Positions 1 to 6,996 are shown, counted from the stretch's first letter. The stretch is 12,981 nucleotides of DNA from an uncultured Gemmataceae bacterium (GCA_937922175.1 CAKZUU010000011.1:1-12981); one strand, 5' to 3'. Numbers and translations: made by a program. Notes: generated by a model from the letters alone, not told the origin.

Positions 1-30
1 AGCGCATGAGGGAAACACCTCCGATCGTTC

Positions 31-89
31 GAAGAAAGAAAGGGCGACCCTCCGAATCCTGGTCTCAAATCGGAGGGTCACCGCGCCCT
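31..89 (-). terminator. Intrinsic terminator after the DUF1559 gene
   Basis: Positions 46-55 and 70-79 form a perfect 10-bp GC-rich stem (GACCCTCCGA / TCGGAGGGTC). Beyond a 5-base bulge at 80-84 the stem continues with 41-45 pairing to 85-89. The loop is 14 bases (56-69). Read on the minus strand, the stem is followed at once by a T-rich run at positions 40-31 (TTCTTTCTTC). It begins 12 bases past the stop codon of the DUF1559 gene, so it fits a Rho-independent terminator ending that transcript. The tract is interrupted by C residues, so efficiency is uncertain. Confidence 0.75.
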
Positions 90-100
90 GAAAACAGCCG

Positions 101-1141
101 TTACTCGTGTTGGAACGGCTCGCTTCCCATCGCGGTAATGCCGAAGGCGATTTGCTTGGTAGGCATGCCTTCGCTAAGAAATTTGACACTCCCGTCAGCG
201 AACAGGGCGTTGACGCCACCGGAGTGGAAGCTGTAAAGCCCTCGACCGTTGTAGTTCGAGCAGTTGATCAGGCAGGGGCCGAACGATCCCGCGGGCGTGT
301 GAGGATTGTTGCCATCCAGAGGCGAACCCGAAAGCCAGTTCTCGCCGTTGTAAGGATTGGCCCACCCGGCCCCGTAGGAATAGGCCAGAATCGGCAAAGG
401 GACCCCAGGCAGGGGGCTGATCCGCTGCCGGCGGCGGTTGTACACCTCTTGCGTGCCAGCGACTTCAGAGATCATGAAAGTGTTACTCGTTCCATCTTGA
501 ATCGTGGCCAGGGTGAAACGCCGCATGCCCATCGCTGAGGCCACTGTCGAGTTGGACGACCACGGTTGCAAGGCCCCCCAACGCATCCCATGGTCCGGAG
601 GGTCGCACGGCGTGCCCATGAACAAGCACCAATTGCGGATGCCCGTTGTCACCGAATAATCACTCGGCGCCCCACGGAAAATGCCCCCCGGAAGACCAGG
701 TAACACGCCCGGCGGGATTTGCAGTTCGACCATCCGTTCGCTGTCCGGCGTGCTTGGACATTTGAACAGCTTTAACGGCGTCGTCGCGACGGCTTGGTTT
801 TGAGCATAAAACAAATTCTGGTTGAAATCATATTGTCGATACAAAGCCTCTTGTTCGAGAAATGGTAGGATCACGAGTCCCCAACTCACTGCGGTGGCAG
901 TCGGTCGCGTCGGTGGCTGCGGCGGCTCGTACTGCCAACAAGGGGGCATCCCGTTGTTCACGTCGTGGAAATTATGAATCGCCAGTCCAATTTGTTTCAA
1001 ATTGTTCGAACATTGCAACCGGGCCGCCGCCTCTCGCACCTTTTGTACCGCTGGTAATAGCAATCCGATGAGAATGGCGATGATCGCAATGACCACAAGC
1101 AGTTCGATAAGCGTAAACGCTGATCTTAACCGACAGTTCAT
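101..1141 (-). CDS. DUF1559 domain protein with prepilin-type N-terminus
   Basis: This is a 346-residue exported protein of the large planctomycete DUF1559 family. Residues 9-40 carry a type IV prepilin signal: a short basic leader, the motif FTLIELLVVIAIIAIL with Glu at position 5 after the likely A8/F9 cleavage site, then the hydrophobic helix and AVQKVREAAARLQCSNNLKQ. The C-terminus has the family's H-x9-DG signature (H306, D316-G317). Length is normal for the family. The ATG at 1141 is preceded on the minus strand by an AGGGGG ribosome site about 8 bases away. An AT-rich leader lies upstream (1160-1210). A terminator follows directly. By family knowledge it is processed by a prepilin peptidase and placed in the inner membrane or on a pseudopilus-like structure. 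The actual role of these many paralogues is not established. The assignment to family is firm; function is unknown. Confidence 0.95.
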   Translation of the reverse strand: MNCRLRSAFTLIELLVVIAIIAILIGLLLPAVQKVREAAARLQCSNNLKQIGLAIHNFHDVNNGMPPCWQYEPPQPPTRPTATAVSWGLVILPFLEQEALYRQYDFNQNLFYAQNQAVATTPLKLFKCPSTPDSERMVELQIPPGVLPGLPGGIFRGAPSDYSVTTGIRNWCLFMGTPCDPPDHGMRWGALQPWSSNSTVASAMGMRRFTLATIQDGTSNTFMISEVAGTQEVYNRRRQRISPLPGVPLPILAYSYGAGWANPYNGENWLSGSPLDGNNPHTPAGSFGPCLINCSNYNGRGLYSFHSGGVNALFADGSVKFLSEGMPTKQIAFGITAMGSEPFQHE

Positions 1142-1361
1142 GCCCGCACCCCCTGATAAAAGTTGACTAAAAAAGAGAACATTTTAAGAAGTTTTCATTA
1201 TTTTGGACGAAGTGACAAGGGCACGCGCGGCAAAAATTCAAAGAAATTCAGCAAGCCGACACCAGCCTGCAATTGGAGATCCGCAGAGCCGTTCGGGAAA
1301 ACGAGCATCCTGGCGGCGGCGTTTTGTTCAGCAACGTTCAAGCCCGTGATGGTCGAAAAGC

Positions 1362-1835
1362 TCACTGTTCCCACGGTGGCACGGGGGTGAGGGAACGAAC
1401 CGGGGAGTAAGGAGTCCAGACGCGGTCGGGTGTCGGTCGGGTGCGATCATCATGATCATCGATGGGAACCGCTTCAGCTGAAGGCCGAGCAGGCGTCGGT
1501 TCCGTCTTGACCGGATTCGTCTTGAGGAGGTTCAGAAGCTGTTCGACTTCCGACTCGGGCTTGCGTCCTTCCGAAGATGCAAGCCGCCGATCGGACGGTG
1601 GGTCCACCGGCGTGTCACACGCCACACGACACTTGGGGCATTTCATCCCCAAGTACTCGCACATAGGGCAATGTTGCCGTGGAGGCAAGAGTCGTCCCTT
1701 CCGCTCATAGATCCCGCCTTTGCCGAAGGTGTGGCTCGGGGTGATGTCTTGCTCGTGACATCCGCGTCGGTGGGCGCATCCGTTGAGATTCAGCAGCATC
1801 GACAGCGTGACGATGACGACCGCGTAGCTCTTCAT
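1362..1835 (-). CDS. Small Cys-rich lipoprotein, function unknown
   Basis: This 157-residue protein starts with a short lipoprotein signal (MKSYAVVIVTLSMLLNLNGC), with lipobox LNGC at 17-20 and Cys20 as the lipidation site. The ATG at 1835 is chosen over an in-frame start at 1874 because a GAGG ribosome site lies 7 bases upstream and it puts the signal peptide at the N-terminus. The mature part has a CPMC pair at 56-59 and a CPKC pair at 66-69, then Cys73, with Cys26 earlier. This spacing resembles a small zinc knuckle, although a metal site outside the cytoplasm would be unusual. Residues 75-157 are rich in Pro, Arg, Asp and Glu, probably disordered, and end in a Pro-rich tail (VPPWEQ). I do not recognise the family. 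It lies between the TPR gene and the DUF1559 gene on the same strand, with gaps of 205 and 220 bases, so it may have its own promoter. Confidence 0.75.
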   Translation of the reverse strand: MKSYAVVIVTLSMLLNLNGCAHRRGCHEQDITPSHTFGKGGIYERKGRLLPPRQHCPMCEYLGMKCPKCRVACDTPVDPPSDRRLASSEGRKPESEVEQLLNLLKTNPVKTEPTPARPSAEAVPIDDHDDRTRPTPDRVWTPYSPVRSLTPVPPWEQ

Positions 1836-2040
1836 GTTATGGCCTCGACCGCAAAACCGGCGCGACCCCGCCATTCAGTGCAAAATGTGCGAAACACACA
1901 AAACATCAGTCTTTTCGGCGGCCATGACCCTGCGACCGAAAAATTTCCCCCAGGCCCGTCCTTTCCCTCAGTCAAGCCTCGCAACCTCTAACGGTTGGGC
2001 AGTTTCCTCGCTGCCCGCGACAGGGGAATCCCGCAACGGC

Positions 2041-3354
2041 TCAGCGATTGGGAAGACGGTTTTTGAGAGTCACCGCTTGGGGATGATTGGGCTGAATTCG
2101 ATCCACGGCATCGAGATGCACCCGTGCGGCGGACCATTGTTGAGCATCCAGAAACATTTCTGCTAATTTGAGGTGGGCGACAACGAACCCCGGTCGGTAT
2201 CGAAGTGCTTGTTTCAACGCCTCGATCGCTCCGGGTCGATCGTTGCGCCGCAGACGGCAGTCGGCGACGTTAAACCAAGCGACGGCATCAGACGGTCGAT
2301 GCTCCAGAGCTCGACGATAGGCGGCCTCGGCGCCCTCGATGTCGCCTCGCACCAAGGCCAGACCACCGGCCAGCACGTGCGCGTCGGGGTGAGATGGATC
2401 TGTCGCGAGGGCATTTTGAACCTCTTCCTCGGCCCGTGACAAGTCGTGACTCACAATAAAGGCTCGCACCAGGGCCAGCCTTGCCTCCGTGAAATCCGGT
2501 TCCTCGCGGAGAAGTCGGAGCAACTCGGCGATCGCGTCATCGGCACGATCGGTTCGCATCAGATTCAAGGCCTTCTCCAGGCGACCGCGTCGGCTGACCT
2601 GATGCACCGAGATGCGGACAATTTTTGGATCCATCCAAGGTGTATCGGGCGGAACATCGGCAGCACGCTGTCGAATCGCGTCCGCCTGGTCCTGCCGCGC
2701 CAACCGTTGGTACGCCTCGGCGAGGCCGGATAAGGCCGCTTTCTGAGCGGTCGGATGAGACGAGGCTTTTTCAAGCAGCGGAATCGCCGCGGCGGGATCG
2801 CCCCGACGGAGCAGAATCTGGCCACGCCCTAACATAGCTCGGGCGTTGTCCGGTTGCTGGCTGATGACTTCGGTAAAAGCCTTTTCGGCCTCGTCGAGCG
2901 AATCGGCGGCCAGCAAGGCTTCGGCCCATCGCAGCCGCACGAAGGCATCTCGGGGAGCCAGGATGGTTGCTCGACGTAACGCCTCCAATCCTTCTTCAGG
3001 ATGTTCCAGCAACAGAGCTAGTCCGCGAAAATAAGGCCAGCGCACATCGGTCGGGTCCATGCGCTCCGCTTGCTCCAACCACGGAATCGCGTGCCCATAA
3101 AAATCGTTGGCGAAGAGGACCAGACCGACTTGGCCCCAGGCTGGGGCCGAATTTGGATCGGCGAGCACCGTCGACCGGGCTTGTTCGATTTCCGCAACAA
3201 CGGCGGGCTCAACACCCGCCGAAGGCACCTCAGGAAGGACGACTCGCGGACGACTCCGCCACCCCAGGTAGGTGCCCCCGCCGACGGCTGCGCTGATCAG
3301 CAGCAGCAGAGCGAACCATCGTCGTTTGCCGACAGGAAGACAGGTCACGTTCAT
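2041..3354 (-). CDS. Membrane-anchored TPR protein
   Basis: This 437-residue protein has a basic N-terminus and one membrane segment at about residues 13-31 (WFALLLLISAAVGGGTYLGW), then a short linker and two blocks of tetratricopeptide repeats. About five repeats cover residues 70-232 and about five more cover 256-424, joined by a non-repeat stretch near 233-252. Typical A-W/A-L-G-A-P spacing is visible, for example in AEAAYRRALEHRP and GAIEALKQALRYRPG. The frame is open up to 3486, but the ATG at 3354 is preferred: it puts the membrane anchor near the start and avoids an overlap with the upstream gene. No clear ribosome site precedes it, so translation may depend on coupling to the FG-GAP gene, whose stop is 49 bases upstream. 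TPR domains bind proteins. The topology (repeats outside the cytoplasm) and a partnership with the adjacent FG-GAP lipoprotein are inferences from this arrangement, which is common in planctomycetes. Confidence 0.88.
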   Translation of the reverse strand: MNVTCLPVGKRRWFALLLLISAAVGGGTYLGWRSRPRVVLPEVPSAGVEPAVVAEIEQARSTVLADPNSAPAWGQVGLVLFANDFYGHAIPWLEQAERMDPTDVRWPYFRGLALLLEHPEEGLEALRRATILAPRDAFVRLRWAEALLAADSLDEAEKAFTEVISQQPDNARAMLGRGQILLRRGDPAAAIPLLEKASSHPTAQKAALSGLAEAYQRLARQDQADAIRQRAADVPPDTPWMDPKIVRISVHQVSRRGRLEKALNLMRTDRADDAIAELLRLLREEPDFTEARLALVRAFIVSHDLSRAEEEVQNALATDPSHPDAHVLAGGLALVRGDIEGAEAAYRRALEHRPSDAVAWFNVADCRLRRNDRPGAIEALKQALRYRPGFVVAHLKLAEMFLDAQQWSAARVHLDAVDRIQPNHPQAVTLKNRLPNR

Positions 3355-3403
3355 TGGCGTGCATCGGAACCGACGATGAAGGTCGGTATTTCCTTGGGGA
3401 CGG

Positions 3404-5128
3404 TCATGGCTGTGTGGTCCCTTCCCCCTGGCGGAGGGTGATGGCGCGATCCGTCGTGCCGCCCGGGAACAACTCGCGGCTGCCATCAGGCCAAATCACT
3501 TCGATATCATCGTAGGAGGAGGCGTCGGCCAAACCGACGAAAACCCGTGGGTCGCTGCTGCACAGGTAACTGAAGCCGGGCTGAACAAGCCGACGAAAGC
3601 GACGTCCCCCCACCCGAACTGTGACCTCGGCCCCATACGCATCCCGACCACCGACTTGTGGGAGAACCGCCCGAATCACCAACCCATGCCCAGCTCGGGG
3701 GGCGACGTTGCGAAAGATGCGAGCCGGTCCTGCGATCTCTGTGGTCAGCAAATCCGGGGCCCCGTCGTTATCCAGGTCGGCGACAATCAACGCTCGGCCA
3801 ACTCCCGGCTGGTCGCTGAAATCGGGATTGTCGCGGCTGATATCTTGAAACTCGCCCTTCCCCCGGTTGGCAAAGATCTGATGTCGTTGTCGATAGGGCT
3901 GCCAGAAGTCGGCGTCGTTGGGTGCTGCTCCCCGTCGGCGGACGACACCGCCGTTGACCCAAACGGCGTCGAGCCAGCCATCCTGATCCAGGTCAACCAA
4001 GGCGGTGCCGAATCCGGTCGACCGCCAACCGCGTGTCATTCCGGAGCCCACGCTGCGGTCTTGGAACAATCCGCGAGGTCCCTGCCGCCAGAGTGTGTGA
4101 GTCTCATCGACCAGGTGGGTGACGAAGAGATCGTCCAGCCCGTCGTCATCCACATCGCCCAAGGCGATGCCCATATTGGCGGCCGGTTGCCCCGTGGCGA
4201 GAAAGGCGACGCCCCGAGAGGTTGCTTCTTCGCGGAACGTTCCATTGCGTTGATTGATCCACAGAAAGTTAGCGATTCCATCATTGGCGATGAAGATGTC
4301 GGGCCAACGGTCACCGTTGAAGTCGGCACAAACGACGCCCAAACCTTTCCCCAATGCGGAACCAAGTCCTGCCGCGACGGTGACGTCCTCAAAACGAGGC
4401 AGACCCGTGGCGGGGTCGATTCCCCGGTGGCGGAACAGACGAGAGACGACGCCGGGAAACGAACTGGGACTGCAAAAATCGGTCCGACCCCCTGTGCCAC
4501 ACGAACGTGCCGGGTTGTACTCCAGATAGTTAGCGACGATCAAGTCGAGCCAGCCGTCGCGATCGTAGTCGAAGAAGGCGGCCGATGTCGCCCACAGTGG
4601 GTTATCAAGTCCGGACTCCCGGGTGATTTCGCGGAACCGTGTGTTCCCCTCGTTTAAAAACAATCGGGTGGCGCCATACTCGGTGAGCAATAGATCAGGT
4701 TTGCCGTCATGATTCACGTCGGCGACGGCGACTCCCATGCCCCAGCCGCTGACATCGACGCCGCTTCCGTCCGACACATCCACGAATCGCCCATCCAGTT
4801 GCTGTTGATAAAGGCGATTTCGCGAACTATTGGGGCCGGAATTGTGCACCAAGTACAGATCCAACCTGCCATCGCCATCGAAATCAAAGACAGCACCACC
4901 CGAACCCATCACCCGGGGCATGAAGTATGCCCGGTCGTTTGTGGGTCCGGGATCGTGGCGGAAGTTCAGACCTCGCGCGATGGTGACGTCGGCCAACCAG
5001 GTCGGGCCGCGCGGTGGATGGCGGGGGGAGGAATCTTCGGCCGAGGTTGGGGGCGGCGGGGCCGAACAGCCGGCGGACATCATGCAGACGAGGACCGCCC
5101 CAAGAACGGTAAAGCGACGTGTGCTCAT
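3404..5128 (-). CDS. FG-GAP/ASPIC-UnbV (CRTAC1-like) lipoprotein
   Basis: This 574-residue exported protein starts with a lipoprotein signal, MSTRRFTVLGAVLVCMMSAGC, with Cys21 as the lipid site. Seven Asp-rich FG-GAP/VCBS motifs follow: DFDGDGRLD (82), DVNHDGKPD (137), DYDRDGWLD (187), DFNGDRWPD (269), DVDDDGLDD (325), DLDQDGWLD (379) and DLDNDGAPD (451). Seven fits a complete seven-bladed beta-propeller with calcium-binding loops. Residues about 478-565 form an ASPIC/UnbV domain (GRDAYGAEVTV, VGLADASSYDDIEVIWPDG). Cys210 and Cys219 lie in an insertion after blade three. The frame is open to 5368, but the ATG at 5128 has a GAGGAG ribosome site directly upstream and places the lipobox correctly. 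The gene heads a likely operon with the TPR gene. Family knowledge suggests surface adhesion or carbohydrate/protein binding; the ligand is unknown. No catalytic residues were recognised. Confidence 0.93.
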   Translation of the reverse strand: MSTRRFTVLGAVLVCMMSAGCSAPPPPTSAEDSSPRHPPRGPTWLADVTIARGLNFRHDPGPTNDRAYFMPRVMGSGGAVFDFDGDGRLDLYLVHNSGPNSSRNRLYQQQLDGRFVDVSDGSGVDVSGWGMGVAVADVNHDGKPDLLLTEYGATRLFLNEGNTRFREITRESGLDNPLWATSAAFFDYDRDGWLDLIVANYLEYNPARSCGTGGRTDFCSPSSFPGVVSRLFRHRGIDPATGLPRFEDVTVAAGLGSALGKGLGVVCADFNGDRWPDIFIANDGIANFLWINQRNGTFREEATSRGVAFLATGQPAANMGIALGDVDDDGLDDLFVTHLVDETHTLWRQGPRGLFQDRSVGSGMTRGWRSTGFGTALVDLDQDGWLDAVWVNGGVVRRRGAAPNDADFWQPYRQRHQIFANRGKGEFQDISRDNPDFSDQPGVGRALIVADLDNDGAPDLLTTEIAGPARIFRNVAPRAGHGLVIRAVLPQVGGRDAYGAEVTVRVGGRRFRRLVQPGFSYLCSSDPRVFVGLADASSYDDIEVIWPDGSRELFPGGTTDRAITLRQGEGTTQP

Positions 5129-5139
5129 GAACTCCTCAA

Positions 5140-5149
5140 CCGACGTCGG
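5140..5149. repeat. 10-bp perfect palindrome in the FG-GAP gene leader
   Basis: CCGACGTCGG is a perfect palindrome. It lies between the ribosome site of the FG-GAP gene (5132-5137) and the -10 element of the predicted promoter (5151-5156), covering the predicted transcription start. That is a typical operator position. A 10-bp palindrome can also arise by chance in GC-rich DNA, so operator function is only a suggestion. Confidence 0.35.
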
Positions 5150-5150
5150 C

Positions 5151-5179
5151 ATGGTAACGGCGGCGCTCCGATGAGTCAA
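5151..5179 (-). promoter_or_regulatory. Candidate sigma70-type promoter for the FG-GAP/TPR operon
   Basis: On the minus strand, TTGACT (5179-5174, 5 of 6 matches to TTGACA) is separated by exactly 17 bases from TACCAT (5156-5151, 4 of 6 matches to TATAAT). The predicted start near 5144 would give a leader of about 16 bases containing the GAGGAG ribosome site. This agrees with the chosen start codon at 5128. The call is by consensus matching only. Confidence 0.45.
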
Positions 5180-5240
5180 CGATTTCGCGCGCGGAGGATC
5201 GCGACGCCGCATGGTCGGCGCTGCGGTCTGTGGCTTCCGC

Positions 5241-5268
5241 TGGACGATGACGGCCTGCTTCATACAAT
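5241..5268 (+). promoter_or_regulatory. Possible promoter for rpsR
   Basis: TGGACG (5241-5246) and TACAAT (5263-5268) are spaced by 16 bases and match the sigma70 consensus at 4 of 6 and 5 of 6 positions. The expected start near 5275 leaves a leader of about 40 bases before the rpsR ATG. The match is fair and no other good candidate was seen in this gap. It is back to back with the promoter of the FG-GAP operon. Confidence 0.3.
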
Positions 5269-5315
5269 CATGAGTTCCGCGAGAGCTTTCGATACTTTGA
5301 AGGGGCGGAGCGTTC

Positions 5316-5561
5316 ATGATTCGCAAGAAGTTGGGCAAAGGTCGCAGTCGGAAGTGTCGTTTCTGCACAAAGGAAGGATGTCCGCGTCCGGCGTTTGTCG
5401 ATTATAAGGATGTGGCCACTCTGAAAAAGCTGTGTTCGCCGCAGGGCAAACTCCACAGTCGCAAGCGCACGGGGATTTGCGCCCCCTTCCAACGAGCCGT
5501 CAGCAAAGCGGTGAAGCGTGCACGATTTATGGCCCTGCTGCCCTATGTGGCGGATCAATGA
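5316..5561 (+). CDS. rpsR: 30S ribosomal protein bS18
   Basis: This 81-residue protein is small-subunit ribosomal protein bS18, which binds the platform of the 30S subunit next to bS6. The family core is clear: VDYKDVATLKKL (28-39), GKLHSRKRTGIC (44-55), then the helix QRAVSKAVKRARFMALLPY (59-77). The N-terminal part has Cys14, Cys17, Cys22 and Cys40 (KCRFC, GCPRP, KLC), a pattern suggesting a zinc-binding form of the protein. Length is normal. The ATG at 5316 has a GGAG ribosome site 5 bases upstream. The usual partners rpsF, ssb and rplI are not nearby. Instead a divergent FG-GAP lipoprotein gene lies upstream and a dnaJ-like gene 122 bases downstream. A second rpsR elsewhere in the genome is possible. 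Confidence 0.95.
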   Translation: MIRKKLGKGRSRKCRFCTKEGCPRPAFVDYKDVATLKKLCSPQGKLHSRKRTGICAPFQRAVSKAVKRARFMALLPYVADQ

Positions 5562-5595
5562 CGCCGGCCGCGTGCCCAAGGCCCCTCTCGCTTCG

Positions 5596-5652
5596 GGATG
5601 CCTCCGCTTCCCAAGGCATCGGTCGCCGGATGCCCTAAAATGCACTTGGGAA
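5596..5652 (+). promoter_or_regulatory. Alternative hairpins between rpsR and dnaJ (attenuator-like)
   Basis: GGATGCC occurs at 5596-5602 and again at 5628-5634, with GGCATC between them at 5615-5620. The middle element can pair with the left copy (7 bp, 5597-5603 with 5614-5620) or with the right copy (6 bp, 5615-5620 with 5629-5634), but not both. TTCCCAAG (5608-5615) can also pair with CTTGGGAA (5645-5652), enclosing most of the right hairpin and excluding the left one. No T-rich run follows either stem, so neither is a standard intrinsic terminator. Regulatory meaning is inferred from geometry alone. Confidence 0.3.
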
Positions 5653-5683
5653 TCGATTCACCCCTCTTCTGCATCCAACGGGT

Positions 5684-6586
5684 ATGGCACGCGATCCCTA
5701 CGAAGTCCTTGGCGTATCAAAATCGGCGACCGCCGACGAAATCAAGAAGGCGTACCGTAAACTCGCCCATCGCTATCACCCCGACCGCAATCCGGGGGAT
5801 AGAGAGGCCGAGGAAAAGTTCAAAGAAGTCCAAAACGCCTACGACATTCTGAGCGATCCCGCCAAACGGGCCAATTACGATCGTTTTGGTTCGCCCGATG
5901 GGGCCAAAGGTTCGAGCTTCGGCGGCTTCAGCGGGTTTGGTGGCAATGTTTCTGCTGAAGACATCCAAGACCTCCTCCGACAAATGGGGATGAACTTCGG
6001 CACCGGCGGCTTCGGCTTCGAATTCGATTTTCCCTCCGCCGGTCCGAAATCGCGACGTCAACAACGTGTCCGCTGGGAGGAGGCCGAGGACGTCGAACGT
6101 GAGATACCAGTTCCTTTTTTGACGGCGGCTCGCGGCGGGAAAATCGACGTCATGGTCGATGGTCACGAGATCGCCGTAAATGTCCCCGCCGGGGCAAAGG
6201 ATGGCCAGGTCCTTCGACTGAAGGGAGTGTTAGGTGATGGCGCGAGCCTGAAATTGCGCCTGAAAGTCCAGCCTCACCCGTATTTTCGCCGAGAGGGCGA
6301 CGACCTGCTGGTGGATGTCCCGATCACCTTGGCTGAAGCTGTCTTGGGCGGCAAAGTGGATGTGCCCATGCTGGATGGCTCCACGGTATCGGTCAACATC
6401 CCCCCGGGAACCTCCAGCGGGGCTCGACTCCGGCTGAAGCGCCAAGGCATCGCCGGTGGCGATTTGTACGTCGTTGTCAAAATTGTCGTGCCCAAAAATA
6501 TCGACTCCCGAAGTCGGGAATTAATCGAAGAGTTTAACCGACTCAACCCGCTTAACCCCCGTGCCGACACGCCGTGGAACCGCTGA
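5684..6586 (+). CDS. DnaJ-like co-chaperone, type B (CbpA-like)
   Basis: This 300-residue Hsp40 stimulates the ATPase of a DnaK partner and delivers substrates to it. Residues 1-70 form a J-domain with the essential HPD at 32-34 and the helix IV region KRANYDRFGSPDG. A short Gly/Phe stretch (75-113, with GGFSGFGG) follows. Residues about 138-270 form the DnaJ C-terminal beta-sandwich domains, including HPYFRREGDDLLVDVPITL (198-216) and PMLDGSTVSVNIPPGTSSG. There is no cysteine in the protein, so the zinc-finger domain of classical DnaJ is absent; this makes it type B like CbpA. The ATG at 5684 matches the usual J-domain start; the ribosome site is weak. It lies 122 bases after rpsR and directly before rnpA. 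The C-terminal dimerisation tail is short. Confidence 0.93.
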   Translation: MARDPYEVLGVSKSATADEIKKAYRKLAHRYHPDRNPGDREAEEKFKEVQNAYDILSDPAKRANYDRFGSPDGAKGSSFGGFSGFGGNVSAEDIQDLLRQMGMNFGTGGFGFEFDFPSAGPKSRRQQRVRWEEAEDVEREIPVPFLTAARGGKIDVMVDGHEIAVNVPAGAKDGQVLRLKGVLGDGASLKLRLKVQPHPYFRREGDDLLVDVPITLAEAVLGGKVDVPMLDGSTVSVNIPPGTSSGARLRLKRQGIAGGDLYVVVKIVVPKNIDSRSRELIEEFNRLNPLNPRADTPWNR

Positions 6587-6627
6587 GCAGCACCTCCATC
6601 GGTGGTGGCGGCGAATCGCACCTGCTG

Positions 6628-6996
6628 ATGGCTGACCGTCGTTTCCGACCTCAGGAACACTTGCGTAAACGGAATGACTTCCGCCGGGTCTTCGATTTTC
6701 GTCGCTCGGTCAGCGATGAGTGGGTAATCGTCTATGGTTGCCCTAACGGTTTGGCATTTAACCGCGTCGGATTCACCGTGTCTCGAAAGTTCGGCTCGGC
6801 GGTCAACCGGAATCGTCTCCGCCGTCTCTATCGAGAGGCGTATCGGCTGACTCGTGCCCAACTACCGACGGGAATGGACCTTGTCCTCATACCACGTTCC
6901 CACGGCATTCCTAAGTTGGCGGCTCTCATGCGGTCAATGCTTCGGTTGATCCCCGAATTGGCTCAAAAACTGACCCGATCTGCCCCCCGAACATGA
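6628..6996 (+). CDS. rnpA: Ribonuclease P protein component
   Basis: This 122-residue basic protein is the protein subunit of RNase P, which helps the catalytic RNA remove 5' leaders from pre-tRNAs. The family pattern is complete: FRPQEHLRKRNDFRRVF (6-22), NRVGFTVSRKFGSAVN (45-60), the RNR motif NRNRLRRLYREAYR (60-73) and DLVLIPR (84-90). The ATG at 6628 gives a normal N-terminus. A GTG at 6574 in the same frame would add 18 Gly/Ser-rich residues and overlap the dnaJ end by 13 bases; it is less likely. Neither start has a strong ribosome site. The stop overlaps the yidD start by 4 bases, so the two are translationally coupled. The usual upstream gene rpmH is missing. Confidence 0.92.
   Translation: MADRRFRPQEHLRKRNDFRRVFDFRRSVSDEWVIVYGCPNGLAFNRVGFTVSRKFGSAVNRNRLRRLYREAYRLTRAQLPTGMDLVLIPRSHGIPKLAALMRSMLRLIPELAQKLTRSAPRT

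Noticed and set aside
2001..2020. Inverted repeat GGGCAG / CTGCCC just after the TPR gene
   Set aside because: The 6-bp stem (1998-2003 with 2011-2016 approximately) has no T-rich tail on the minus strand, so termination is not supported.
3355..3486. 44-residue N-terminal extension of the TPR protein
   Set aside because: It would overlap the end of the FG-GAP gene by 83 bases and move the membrane anchor inward; the extension is low-complexity and Arg/Ser-rich.
3656..4657. 333-codon open frame on the plus strand
   Set aside because: It is antisense to the FG-GAP gene, whose seven motifs prove the minus-strand frame. GC-biased third positions keep the opposite strand open; no domain or ribosome site is seen.
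5129..5368. 80-residue N-terminal extension of the FG-GAP protein
   Set aside because: It would overlap rpsR on the other strand, bury the lipoprotein signal inside the protein and ignore the GAGGAG site before 5128.
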